From Brevibacterium sp. p3-SID960 (GTDB taxonomy: Bacteria > Actinomycetota > Actinomycetes > Actinomycetales > Brevibacteriaceae): a stretch of DNA of 61,730 nt. The stretch's first letter is position 1, and each line of letters opens with the position of its first letter. This document shows positions 39,090 to 48,280 of this stretch, in pieces. The stretch lies in NCBI RefSeq assembly GCF_025144725.1, contig NZ_JALXKS010000013.1, positions 1-61,730 on the forward strand, written 5' to 3'. The notes below the pieces were generated by a model. That model was not told the DNA's origin, searched no databases, and worked only from the letters and a program-made list of their open reading frames with translations. The position numbers and the translations under genes were made by a program.

Positions 39090-42000
39090 GTGTCATCAAC
39101 CGAACATGCAACGAAGTCCACAGTCGGCGAGGCCTTTGCCGCGTGGAAGGCTCGCGCTGCCAAGATCGGCGGACGCGACACCATGCTGCAGTATCGGGAC
39201 TCCCGCGACGGCTCCATCGAACTGACCGGCGCCCACCCCTCTGGCCTGGCACAGCTGCTGGCCGGCAGACCGACCCGGCTCTCGAGCCTCATCCGGGATC
39301 ATGACCAGCTCTCCGATGCCCGCCGCCGGGCCCGTTCGATCCGTCAGAAGGCCGACCAGCTCGCCAGCGAACGCGGCATCAACACCGCCCATCTGGCCAT
39401 CGGCTTCGCCACCTGGAGTGAGGACAGCGACTCCGGCGCCCGTCTCGACTACGCCGCACCGGTGATGCTGCGTCACGTGCGCCTCGTTCCGCGCGGCTCC
39501 CGGGTCGAGGACTACGAGATCGTCCTCGACGAGAGCATCACCATCAACCCCGCGCTCATCGACTTCCTGCACCGCGAACACGACATCGCCATCGACGTCG
39601 ACGAATGGGTCGCCTCCACCGGCTACAGCCATGGATTCGACCCCAACCCGGTCTTCGAGCGGCTGCGCGAGGTCGCCCGCGGCGTACCCGGCCTGCTCGT
39701 CAACCAGCGGCTCATCGTCTCCACATTCGCCAACATCGTCTCCCCGTACACCGGTGAGGAGCTGCCCGAGGCGCACCCGATCCTCAGGGCGCTCGCCGGC
39801 CAGACCGATGCGCTGCCCGAACCCACCGCACAGGCGGCAGCCGGCGCCGAGGCGGGAACCGCCTCGGGTCCGGTGCCGCTGCCGGACCGCAGACCGCAGG
39901 AGGAGTTCCTCGCCATCGACGTCGACGGGGACCAGCAGGCCGTCGTCGATGCCGCGGTGGCCGGCCAGTCACTTGTCGTCGACACCCCGCCGGGGACCGG
40001 TGCCACTCAGCTGGCGACCGCGATCGCCACGACCCTGGCCCACACCGGGCGCAGTGTGCTCTACGTCGCGCAGAACTCCGATGCGCTCGATGACTTCGCC
40101 ACCCGGATGGGGGCCGCCGGCCTGCCGGATCTGGCGATCGACGGCCGCGACTCCGCCCGCGACATCCACCGTCAGCTCATCCGCCTCATCGCCCAGGCTG
40201 AGAAGGCCGAACGCCCCGATCTGGGCACCCTGCTGCAGCGGCTGAACGAACAGCGCGACACCCTGTCCCAGCACGCCGAATCCCTGCACCGGATCCGCCA
40301 GCCGTGGGGAGTCTCGGTCTACCAGACGATGCAGCACCTCGCCAGACTGACCGCCGGACAGCCCGGTCCCACCACCGGGGTGCGGTTCGGCGACGACATC
40401 ATGGCCGCTGAACCCGGCCACCGCAGCCGGCTGCGGGAGAAGCTGCTGAAGCTCTCAGCGCTCGGTGCCTTCACCCTCGAAGTCGAGGACACCGTGTGGT
40501 TCGGCGCCCGCTTCAACTCCGATGCCGACGCCGAGGCCGCCCGCAGCGTCGCCGAACGCGTCGCAGCGAAGATCCCGCAGCTGACGCAGCTGTGCGAACC
40601 GGTGCTGCGCGACGCCGGCCTCAACCCCGAACGCACCGTCGCCGGCTGGGGGCAGGCGCTCTCAGTGCTGCTGGGCGTGCGCCGCACCCTCGACAAGTTC
40701 TCGCCCGATGTCTACGAGCACAACCTCAGCGAGCTCATCGCCGCGACCGGCTCGAACGAGTACCGCGCCGAGCAGGACAACCCGATGGGCATGATGGAGC
40801 GCCGCCGCCTGAAGAAGGCCGCCCGTGAGTTCCTGCGCCCCGGCGCCCATGTCGATGACCTGCACACCGCACTCATCAACGCGCGCGACGAGCGTGCCGC
40901 CCTCAAGGATCTGGCCGGTGGAGGCACCCGGCTCAAGGTGCCCCGCGGGCTGCTCGACGCCCATGAGAAGTACCAGGAGGTTCAGGCCGACCTCGACAAG
41001 CTCTCACCGGTGATGGCCGACACCCCGGACGGCGGCGACCTCGGCGAGATGCTCGTCGAGGAGCTCCACGCCCGCCTGCAGGCGATGGGCGAGGACAAGG
41101 AGGCCCTGTCTGATCTGCCGGCTCGCACCCACCTCGATGCCGAGCTGCGCCAAGCCGGGCTCACCGAGCTCATCGACGACCTGCGCTCCCGCCGCGCCGC
41201 TCACGAGCTCGTCGGCGAGGAGTTCGACCTTGCCTACTGGGCAACCGTGCTGCAGCGCCTGGCCGCTGAGGATCCGCAGATCGGCCAGCACGACTCCGAG
41301 GCGATGCACCGCACCGCCGCCGACTTCCGCATCTGCGACCGCCAGTACGTCGCTGCCGGCGCTCAGCGCCTGCAGTGGTCGCACGCCCAGGGCTGGAAGC
41401 ACGCGATCGGCGAACACGGCCAGCAGGCCCAGGCGCTGCGTGCAGCCCTGCGCTCGCGCCAGTTCCACGTCGAACCGCTGAGCCTCACCGCTCCCGACGT
41501 GCTCGGCGCGCTCGCCCCGGTCTGGCTCATGAGCCCGTTCGACGTGCCGCAGTACTTCGCCGACCTGCCGATGTTCGACACCGTCATCCTCGCCGACGCC
41601 GGCCGGATGTCCGTACCCGAGGTGCTGCCGGCGATCGCCCGCGGCAAGCAGATCATCGCCATGGGCGACGACCGGCTGCTCGGTCCGCGCGACTTCAGCG
41701 TCGCCGTCGACCGGCGCACCGTGCCCAACGGCTCCGGCACCCCGAGCGTGCTCGCTGAGCTGCGCGAGTTCCTGCCCGTGCGCCGCCTGCACACCAGTTA
41801 CCGGCTCTCCCCGGCAGGCCTGCTCGGGCTCGTCAACGAGCAGTTCTATGACGGCACCATCACCGGCCTGCCGAGCGCCCACACGAACGAGGGCACCGGC
41901 CTGGAGTTCGCGTATGTGCCCGACGCCTTCGGCTCCCCGGACACCGCCACCGGCCAGGTCGAGAGCCTTGATGCCGAAGTGCAGCGGGTCGTGGATCTCG

Positions 42001-43640
42001 TGCTCAAGCACGCCCGCACCAACGCCCGCCAGTCGCTGGCCGTCATCACCCTCACTCCGTGGCACGCCAAGCGCGTGGCCGCCGGCATTCAGCAGGCGAT
42101 CCGCCAATACCCGTATGTCGCCTCCTTCTTCTCGGACGGGTCGAAGGAGCCCTTCGTCGTCACCGACTGCAAGCAGATCCAGGGGATGGCCCGCGACGCC
42201 GTCATCTTCTCCCTCGGCTACGGCCGCACCCGCCAGGGCCGGGTCATCTACAACTTCGGCGCCCTGTCCGAACCCGACGGTGAGAAGCTGCTGGCCGCCG
42301 CCGTCACCCGCGCCCGCCGCAAGCTCACGCTCGTCTCCTGTTTCGAGGCCGACGACTTCGATCCCGCTCGGCTGCGCCACGGTGCCGCCGTGCTGCCGGA
42401 CCTGCTGGCAGCCGTGGCCGCCGGCGGGCTGAGCCCGCAGGCAGACACCGCCCCCGAGGCGGAGGGCACCTCCTCTGCCGCCGGTGAGGCTTCCGAGACG
42501 GCCGGTGACGACGAGACCGACGATGCAGCCCACACGCCAGCGCAGCGAATCGGCAACGGCTCGACTGCTGCAAGCCGTATCGCCGAGACGGACGGCGACA
42601 CCTCGGAGGCGGAGTCCGGAACCACGGACGCCGGGGCAGGCGATGCCGAGGCGGCACCCGTTGAGGATGCCGGTGTGGAGCTGGCGATCTACAACGACGT
42701 CGCCCCTGTCATCGATGACTTGGCCGAGCGCCTCATCCGCATGGGCGTCGAACCCCATGCCGGATACGCCGGCATCGACCTGGCTGTCGCCGTCTCCGCT
42801 GCAGGGGATGAGGGCATGGCCGTCGCCGTCGAGTCCGACGGGGCGTCCTATGTCAGCCGGCAAAGCATCCGCGAACGCGAACGTCTGCGGCCTGAGAACC
42901 TGGCCCGCCACGGCTGGCGGAGCCTGCGCGTGTGGACGACCGATGCGTTCGTCGATCCGCAGCGCGAAGCCGAGCGGATCTTCGACGTCTGGAAGGACAC
43001 CGTCGAGGAGCTCTCCCCGCAGGCAGTGCTCAACGCCGCCCGCGCGGCAGCCGTCGTCGTCGGACGGCAGGGCAACCGCCCGCGCGTGACCCCGGGCCTG
43101 CCGGTCTACACCTACTCGGCTGAGGACCTCGACGCGATGCTCGACTGGATCCAATCCGATGGTGTTTCGCGCACCGACGCCGGGCTGAAAGACCAGCTGC
43201 GCTCCGCACTCGCAGTCAAGAGCCGCGCCCACCGCGTCGACAGTGTGCTCACCGAAGCCGTGCAGCGATTCCGCCGCCGCTCCAACGAACGCAAGTCCAC
43301 CCATGTGGCCACGAGTCAGCGAGAAGAAGACGTCTTCGTCCCGGCCGCTGATGCCGGGCCGGATCAGACCGCCGTCATGCCGCAGTACGACACCGGTAAA
43401 CTGCGCGAGCAGGAGCTGCTTGACGCCGGGCTGATCGACAGCGACGAAGCGGGCAGCTCCTCTGCCGCGGCGGAGGACAGCAAGGACAACAGCGCTGCTG
43501 CGTTAGCCGACTCATCCAGCGGCAGCACGGCAGCCGAACGGAAGTCCGCCGATGCCTCCGCTGTGGAGGACTCCGCATCCCCGGCAGATGCCGACGAGCC
43601 CACCGAAGATGCTGCCGGGGTTGACAAGCGGAAGCCCTGA
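39090..43640 (+). CDS. Large SF1-like helicase/nuclease with degenerate ATPase motifs
   Basis: This 1516-residue protein has a DUF4011-like N-terminal region (about 1-260) and a split SF1 helicase core (about 280-1090). After an acidic Ser/Thr/Glu-rich linker (about 1110-1200) comes an MTES_1575-like PD-(D/E)XK nuclease domain (about 1205-1320). The basic C-terminal region ends in another disordered acidic tail. The Walker A is PPGTGATQ, with Ala305 where catalytic Lys is expected. The Walker B equivalent is ILADAGRM instead of DEAxx. The C-terminal helicase motifs (KQIQGMARDAVIFS, AAAVTRARRKL) and nuclease residues (GIDLAV, VESDG, RERERLRPENL) persist. ATP hydrolysis is therefore doubtful. 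Comparable proteins act in DNA repair or phage defence, so the role here is open. Confidence 0.85.
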   Translation: MSSTEHATKSTVGEAFAAWKARAAKIGGRDTMLQYRDSRDGSIELTGAHPSGLAQLLAGRPTRLSSLIRDHDQLSDARRRARSIRQKADQLASERGINTAHLAIGFATWSEDSDSGARLDYAAPVMLRHVRLVPRGSRVEDYEIVLDESITINPALIDFLHREHDIAIDVDEWVASTGYSHGFDPNPVFERLREVARGVPGLLVNQRLIVSTFANIVSPYTGEELPEAHPILRALAGQTDALPEPTAQAAAGAEAGTASGPVPLPDRRPQEEFLAIDVDGDQQAVVDAAVAGQSLVVDTPPGTGATQLATAIATTLAHTGRSVLYVAQNSDALDDFATRMGAAGLPDLAIDGRDSARDIHRQLIRLIAQAEKAERPDLGTLLQRLNEQRDTLSQHAESLHRIRQPWGVSVYQTMQHLARLTAGQPGPTTGVRFGDDIMAAEPGHRSRLREKLLKLSALGAFTLEVEDTVWFGARFNSDADAEAARSVAERVAAKIPQLTQLCEPVLRDAGLNPERTVAGWGQALSVLLGVRRTLDKFSPDVYEHNLSELIAATGSNEYRAEQDNPMGMMERRRLKKAAREFLRPGAHVDDLHTALINARDERAALKDLAGGGTRLKVPRGLLDAHEKYQEVQADLDKLSPVMADTPDGGDLGEMLVEELHARLQAMGEDKEALSDLPARTHLDAELRQAGLTELIDDLRSRRAAHELVGEEFDLAYWATVLQRLAAEDPQIGQHDSEAMHRTAADFRICDRQYVAAGAQRLQWSHAQGWKHAIGEHGQQAQALRAALRSRQFHVEPLSLTAPDVLGALAPVWLMSPFDVPQYFADLPMFDTVILADAGRMSVPEVLPAIARGKQIIAMGDDRLLGPRDFSVAVDRRTVPNGSGTPSVLAELREFLPVRRLHTSYRLSPAGLLGLVNEQFYDGTITGLPSAHTNEGTGLEFAYVPDAFGSPDTATGQVESLDAEVQRVVDLVLKHARTNARQSLAVITLTPWHAKRVAAGIQQAIRQYPYVASFFSDGSKEPFVVTDCKQIQGMARDAVIFSLGYGRTRQGRVIYNFGALSEPDGEKLLAAAVTRARRKLTLVSCFEADDFDPARLRHGAAVLPDLLAAVAAGGLSPQADTAPEAEGTSSAAGEASETAGDDETDDAAHTPAQRIGNGSTAASRIAETDGDTSEAESGTTDAGAGDAEAAPVEDAGVELAIYNDVAPVIDDLAERLIRMGVEPHAGYAGIDLAVAVSAAGDEGMAVAVESDGASYVSRQSIRERERLRPENLARHGWRSLRVWTTDAFVDPQREAERIFDVWKDTVEELSPQAVLNAARAAAVVVGRQGNRPRVTPGLPVYTYSAEDLDAMLDWIQSDGVSRTDAGLKDQLRSALAVKSRAHRVDSVLTEAVQRFRRRSNERKSTHVATSQREEDVFVPAADAGPDQTAVMPQYDTGKLREQELLDAGLIDSDEAGSSSAAAEDSKDNSAAALADSSSGSTAAERKSADASAVEDSASPADADEPTEDAAGVDKRKP

Positions 43641-43644
43641 GACC

Positions 43645-43953
43645 GTGGCGAAAGATCCCCGAGTGCAGGCTGCGATCGAGGCCTATCGGCGCACCCTGCG
43701 CAACGAATCCGGGGACTTAGCGCCGGCCTCGGAGGCGAGCAGCGACGAGAGGCTGCTGGCTGACCGGCCACCGCATTGGGCGACGAGATCCCGCCCGGTC
43801 CCGGCACCGGCATCACGGACGAATCCACGCCAGGTCGACTCCGTCACACGCCCAGCCGAAGATGTGCCCGAGACCGGCAGTGACGCAGCCGCCGGCGACG
43901 CAGGCGAGGCGTCCGCTGATACCGGCTCAGGAGAGCACGAGACGGACCGCTAA
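43645..43953 (+). CDS. Hypothetical 102-residue protein after the helicase-like gene
   Basis: No family recognised. GTG 43645 lies 4 nt after the helicase stop, and the first third (AKDPRVQAAIEAYRRTLRNE) looks like a genuine amphipathic helix. The remainder is disordered and acidic. Its last 27 bp overlap the convergent lysE-like gene. Position right behind the helicase suggests a co-translated accessory protein. Confidence 0.5.
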   Translation: MAKDPRVQAAIEAYRRTLRNESGDLAPASEASSDERLLADRPPHWATRSRPVPAPASRTNPRQVDSVTRPAEDVPETGSDAAAGDAGEASADTGSGEHETDR

Positions 43954-44526
43954 TCCGAGGATGACAACGGCGATCGCGACGTCGATGGCCTGCCAGACGC
44001 GCGGTTTGGCCAGGACGGGCGCCAGCGCTCGGGAACCGAAGCCGATGACAAGGAACCAGCTGATCGAGGCGGCCATCGCCCCGAGCATGAACCACCACCG
44101 CCCTTCTGCACCCTGCTGATTGGCCAGATTGCCGACCATGACGACAGTGTCGAGGTAGACGCCGGGGTTGAGGAAGGTCAGCGCCAGAGTCGTGCGCACG
44201 ATCTGCCTGCGGGTGCGCGGCTGTGCATCGGCGCTCAGACCGGTGGCGTGCCAGGCGGAGCGCAGCGTGATGAGAGCGAACCACACAAGATAGGCCGCAC
44301 CCAGCCACTTGAGGGCTGTCAGCAGCCAGGGCACCAGCAGTATGAGACCGCCGATGCCGATAGTGCCCAGGCCGATGAGCGCGACATCGGCGATGATGCA
44401 GATGGCCAGCACGACGCCGAGGTGTTCGCGGCGGATGCCCTGCCGAAGCACCAGAGCGTTCTGTGGGCCGACGGCGATGATGAGCGACCAGCCCGTCAGC
44501 GCGCCGGTGAGCAGGTGGAGAATCAC
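43927..44526 (-). CDS. LysE/ArgO family amino-acid exporter
   Basis: This 199-residue exporter has about six transmembrane helices and the LysE signature VGPQNALVLRQGIRRE followed by LGTIGIG and FLNPGVYLDTVV. Family members export lysine, arginine or related basic amino acids. GTG 44526 follows the stop of the upstream ABC subunit directly (TGAGTG), so the gene is probably translated with the ABC exporter genes. Confidence 0.93.
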   Translation of the reverse strand: MILHLLTGALTGWSLIIAVGPQNALVLRQGIRREHLGVVLAICIIADVALIGLGTIGIGGLILLVPWLLTALKWLGAAYLVWFALITLRSAWHATGLSADAQPRTRRQIVRTTLALTFLNPGVYLDTVVMVGNLANQQGAEGRWWFMLGAMAASISWFLVIGFGSRALAPVLAKPRVWQAIDVAIAVVILGLAVRLVLS

Positions 44527-46422
44527 TCAGGCATCGTAGGCCATGCGCGCCTCAAGCCGCTGGAACGGGCCGGTGCGTGAACGCAGCTGGCCGGCGGTAC
44601 CGGATTCGACGACCGTGCCGAGGTCGAGCACCCACACAGCAGCCGCATCGTCGATGAGGTCAGCCCGGTGGGTGATCTCGATGATCGTGAGGTTCTCGAT
44701 CGCCTGCAGCCGCTGCCGGACCTCGGCTGCGGTGTCGGCATCGAGCTGGCTGAGGCCCTCATCGATGATGAGCACCTGCGGGTTCGGCAGCAGTGCGCGG
44801 GCCAGCGACAGCCGCTGCAGCTGCCCACCGGAGATGCCCTGACCGCGTGCGCCGACCGGCTCTGCCAGCCGCTCAGTCCAGTCGGGCAGGCCGGCGAGCA
44901 TCAGCGCCTCAGCGATCTGCTCATCGGTGGCGTCAGGGGCGGCCAGCGTGAGGTTCTCCCGCAGGGTCCCGCGCAGTGTTGTCGGTCGCTGCGGGGCCAA
45001 TGAGATGCGTGAGCGCAGCTCGGCAAGCGGCAGCTCGCGCACATCGGTGCCGGCCAGGCGCACCACACCGGATTCGGGATTCCAGCCGCGCAGCAGCAGC
45101 CCAGCCAGCGTGGATTTGCCGCTGCCGGAGACCCCGACGATATGCGTCCACGTCCCCGCCTCAGCGTGCAGCGTCACGCAGCCGAGTGCTCGCGGTCCGG
45201 CATTCGGGTCATAGCTGAAGGTGACGTCGTCGAACTCAATACCTGCAGCCGCACCGCTGAGACAGCCAGCCGCACCGCTGAGACTGCCAGCCGTGCCGCT
45301 GGGAGGGGCAGGTGTATCGCTGAGAGGGGCAGCTGTACCGCTGAGAGGGGCGGCCGCTGCCGGACCGGGGGTGGCCTCAGATTCGCATGGGTCACCGGTG
45401 GCAGCGGGAGCCGCGGCGGCTGTGCGGCTGGCGGAGTCGGTGACGGCAGGAGCAGCGTCCATGATCTCGCGGATGCGGGCGGTGGCGGCGAAGGCGTTGT
45501 CGAGACCGGTGATGTAGTCCTCGAACCCGCGGGCGGGGCCGATGAGCCCGATGCCGACGGCCAGCGCTGTCATGATCGCAGCCGGTGAGGCCCCGACGCC
45601 GGCGCCGATGAGGAGGACGGCGATGAGCCCGCCACCCTGCAGCAGCACCGACAGGCCCGCCCGGGTCGCCTGACTCGCACCGACCTGCGCGGCCGCTGTG
45701 GTGCGTGCGGCATCGACGCGGGCCAGGCCGTCGAGACGCTGCTCGGCGATGCCGAAGCCGAGGATCTCGCGCATCCCCTGCACATCGTCACCGAGGCGCT
45801 CGGCGATCTGCCCGCGCACCCGGGCCACGGCATCGGCTGAGTCGACGGCCCCGCGCCGGGTCAGCAGCGGCAGCGCGAGCAGAGCCGCGACCGTAAGCGT
45901 GAGCGTCAGCGCCAGCCGCGGATCCACGACGACCGCCAGCCAGGTGAGCGCAATCGCGGGCACCGCGACAGCAGAGACAGCTGGAGGCAGGGTATGGGCG
46001 AAGAACACCTCGATCCGGTCGATGTCCGAGGTGGCCCGGCTCGTCAGCTCGGCCCCCGCACGGCCCTGCGTCGCGGCAGGCGCCTGGGGGATCAGCCGGG
46101 CGAAGAAGGCATCGCGCAGCCGCTGCAGCGAGGTGAAGGCGACATAGTGACCGGCGTAGTGCTCGGCGTAGCGCAGCAGCGCCTTGGCGATCGCCATGCC
46201 GGCCAGCGCGGCAACAGCGACCCCGATGCCGACGGGCTGGCCTGACAGCTGCGGGCCCGCAGCACGGATGAGCAGTGACGCGGCGAAGACGAAGAGTGCG
46301 ACCCCGAGCAGCTGGCCGAGCACCCGGGCGATGACCGCCAGGCCGAGCGGGGCGAGCAGACCACGGGTCTGGCCGATGAGCCAGCCGGTGAGCTCCCGGC
46401 GGCGGGCAGTCGCATGCGTCAT
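44527..46422 (-). CDS. ABC exporter half-transporter (CydC-like), second subunit
   Basis: This 631-residue permease-ATPase fusion has about six transmembrane helices (about 20-300), then an unusual linker of Pro/Ser/Gly heptads (about 350-395). The nucleotide-binding domain follows, with Walker A VGVSGSGKST, Q-loop LAPQRP, signature ISGGQLQRLSLARAL and Walker B VLIIDEG. Walker B is followed by Gly rather than Pro. It overlaps the first subunit by 4 bp, so the two form a heterodimer. CydDC exports thiols and IrtAB-type pairs handle siderophores; no cytochrome bd or siderophore gene is adjacent, so substrate is undecided. Confidence 0.87.
   Translation of the reverse strand: MTHATARRRELTGWLIGQTRGLLAPLGLAVIARVLGQLLGVALFVFAASLLIRAAGPQLSGQPVGIGVAVAALAGMAIAKALLRYAEHYAGHYVAFTSLQRLRDAFFARLIPQAPAATQGRAGAELTSRATSDIDRIEVFFAHTLPPAVSAVAVPAIALTWLAVVVDPRLALTLTLTVAALLALPLLTRRGAVDSADAVARVRGQIAERLGDDVQGMREILGFGIAEQRLDGLARVDAARTTAAAQVGASQATRAGLSVLLQGGGLIAVLLIGAGVGASPAAIMTALAVGIGLIGPARGFEDYITGLDNAFAATARIREIMDAAPAVTDSASRTAAAAPAATGDPCESEATPGPAAAAPLSGTAAPLSDTPAPPSGTAGSLSGAAGCLSGAAAGIEFDDVTFSYDPNAGPRALGCVTLHAEAGTWTHIVGVSGSGKSTLAGLLLRGWNPESGVVRLAGTDVRELPLAELRSRISLAPQRPTTLRGTLRENLTLAAPDATDEQIAEALMLAGLPDWTERLAEPVGARGQGISGGQLQRLSLARALLPNPQVLIIDEGLSQLDADTAAEVRQRLQAIENLTIIEITHRADLIDDAAAVWVLDLGTVVESGTAGQLRSRTGPFQRLEARMAYDA
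45245..45349 (-). repeat. Five 21-bp in-frame repeats in the ABC linker
   Basis: Units start at 45245, 45266, 45287, 45308 and 45329. They encode seven-residue repeats of the type AAPLSGT in the linker between membrane and ATPase domains. Confidence 0.88.
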
Positions 46423-48128
46423 GACGGCACCTCCGTCATCAGCTGACGCAGGTCGATGACCCGGTCAGCGGAGAGCACCGCCAACGGACGGTGGGCGATC
46501 GTGAGCACCGTGCGACCGGCAGCCAGCCGGCGCAGGGCCTCAAGGATCTCCGCCTCACCGGACAGATCGACCTGGCTGGTCGGCTCGTCGAGGATGAGGA
46601 TCGGGGCATCACGCAGCGCAGCCCGGGCGATCGCCAGCCGCTGCGCCTGCCCGCCGGAGAGCAGCCGACCGTGCTCACCGACCGGTGTCGCCAGGCCTGC
46701 CGGCATGCTGCGCACATCCGCGGCCAGCCCGGCGGTCTCCAGCGCCTCCCACAGCTGCTCCTCTGCGGCTTCGGGAGCGGCGATGCGCAGGTTGTCTTCG
46801 ATCGTGCCGAGGAACAGGAAGGTCTGCTGTTCGACGACAGCCAGCTGATCGCGCACCGCCGCCGACTGCACATCCTGCGTGTCGAGCCCGCCGACGGCGA
46901 CCACACCAGAACGCGGCAGCAGGTGGGCCTGGAGGAGGGCGGCGACCGTCGACTTCCCGGCACCCGAAGGACCGATGAGCGCGACGTGCTCACCGGGTGC
47001 GATATCGAGGCTGAGCCCGGTGAACACCGGCGGCCCGCCCGGCCAGCCCGCGGTGACCTCGCGGAGGCTGAGCGCAGCTCCGGCGGTCTCGACATCCCCG
47101 CGACGTTCGGCATCCGCGCCGGCTGCCACCTCGGACGCGGTGCCGGCATGCAGGTGCTCACTCAGACTGCGCTGGGCTGCCCGGCCGCTGATGCCGATGT
47201 AGAAGAACCGGCCGATGATGTCGACCGGCCCGATGACAAGCGTGGTCATGAGCAGGACCGCCAGCGCCCCGCCGAGGCTCAGGGTGCCGGCGGCCAAGCC
47301 CTGCAGCGCCAGGGCGGTCGCGGCGACGACGACGGTGAGGGAGAAGGCGGCATCGACGACGAAGATGAGCAGCTGGTTGCCGGCCAGCATCCGCATGATG
47401 CTCGACCGGTGCTCCTCGCCGCGGCGGGCCAGCTCAGCAGCGGTGCGCCCGGCAGCGCGCGCGTAGACGAGGGTGTCAAGCGCCTGGATCGCCTCGAGGA
47501 AGGCAGCGGTCAACCGGCCCTGCGTCATCCGGTACGACCGGCCGATCGGGCGCACCGCCCGCCGGAACCCGGCGATGACGACCGGGACGATGAGCAGCAG
47601 CAGCGCGAGGATTCCGGCGATCCGCCCGCTGACGGTCAGCGCCATGATCGCCAGCACAAGCAGCGGGGTGGTCAGCGCCCCGATCATCGGGCCGATGAAC
47701 GCCGCCCGGTAGTTCGCGGTGCGCTGCACCCCGTCGGTCAGCAGCGACAGCAGGGACCCGGCGCGCGACTGCACGTCGACGGCGCCGAGGCGGTACAGGC
47801 TGCCGAGTGCTGCTGCGCGCAGCTGCTTCTCGGCATCCGAGGCAGCCCAGGCGGAGAACCCGGCACCGGCGGCTGCCCAGATCGCAGCTGCGGCTGCGAT
47901 GAGGATGAGGGTGATGATCTCGACCGGCATCAGGCGCTCACCGAAGCTGAGCACATCGAGGGCCGAACCGAGGCTGAAGAACAGGAACGCCGTCGCCGCC
48001 GCCTGCGCCCAGGCTGCGGCCGTCGACACGGCCAGCACCCAGCCGGGCACCGCCCGGCGCAGCTGCTCATGGAGCGGTGGCTCCGGAGCGTTGGACGCAC
48101 CGGGATGACCATGCGGATGCGCAGTCAC
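46419..48128 (-). CDS. ABC exporter half-transporter (CydD-like), first subunit
   Basis: This 569-residue permease-ATPase fusion has about six transmembrane helices (about 28-310). The ATPase domain carries Walker A IGPSGAGKST, Q-loop VEQQTF, signature LSGGQAQRLAIARAAL, Walker B ILILDEPTS and the H-loop IAHRP. All motifs are canonical. Only the partner subunit differs, having DEG in place of DEP. GTG 48128 has CAGGAGG 5 nt upstream. It heads the operon ABC-ABC-lysE on the minus strand, divergent from recQ. Confidence 0.88.
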   Translation of the reverse strand: MTAHPHGHPGASNAPEPPLHEQLRRAVPGWVLAVSTAAAWAQAAATAFLFFSLGSALDVLSFGERLMPVEIITLILIAAAAAIWAAAGAGFSAWAASDAEKQLRAAALGSLYRLGAVDVQSRAGSLLSLLTDGVQRTANYRAAFIGPMIGALTTPLLVLAIMALTVSGRIAGILALLLLIVPVVIAGFRRAVRPIGRSYRMTQGRLTAAFLEAIQALDTLVYARAAGRTAAELARRGEEHRSSIMRMLAGNQLLIFVVDAAFSLTVVVAATALALQGLAAGTLSLGGALAVLLMTTLVIGPVDIIGRFFYIGISGRAAQRSLSEHLHAGTASEVAAGADAERRGDVETAGAALSLREVTAGWPGGPPVFTGLSLDIAPGEHVALIGPSGAGKSTVAALLQAHLLPRSGVVAVGGLDTQDVQSAAVRDQLAVVEQQTFLFLGTIEDNLRIAAPEAAEEQLWEALETAGLAADVRSMPAGLATPVGEHGRLLSGGQAQRLAIARAALRDAPILILDEPTSQVDLSGEAEILEALRRLAAGRTVLTIAHRPLAVLSADRVIDLRQLMTEVPS

Positions 48129-48267
48129 GACAGCCTCCTGGCAGGGGACGGGAATCTGTACCGCAGACCATCATACGGAGTGGGACGGATACCGCCCCGT
48201 CCAGCCGACTGGCGGGGCATCGTTCCTGGTCACACGGTGAAGTGCCGGCGACGTCCGTGGGTGTGCC

Positions 48268-48273
48268 TAGACT
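48268..48273 (+). promoter_or_regulatory. Leaderless -10 (TAGACT) for recQ
   Basis: TAGACT ends seven nt before ATG 48281, with CGGGAAC between and no Shine-Dalgarno sequence. Confidence 0.55.
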
Positions 48274-48280
48274 CGGGAAC

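Noticed and set aside
38709..39225. Plus-strand ORFs running through the tRNA-Arg region
   Set aside because: They cross a well-formed cloverleaf on the opposite strand and have no family similarity.
41004..43304. 766-codon minus-strand frame inside the helicase-like gene
   Set aside because: It is antisense to a protein with recognisable helicase and nuclease motifs, has no Shine-Dalgarno sequence and no recognisable domain.
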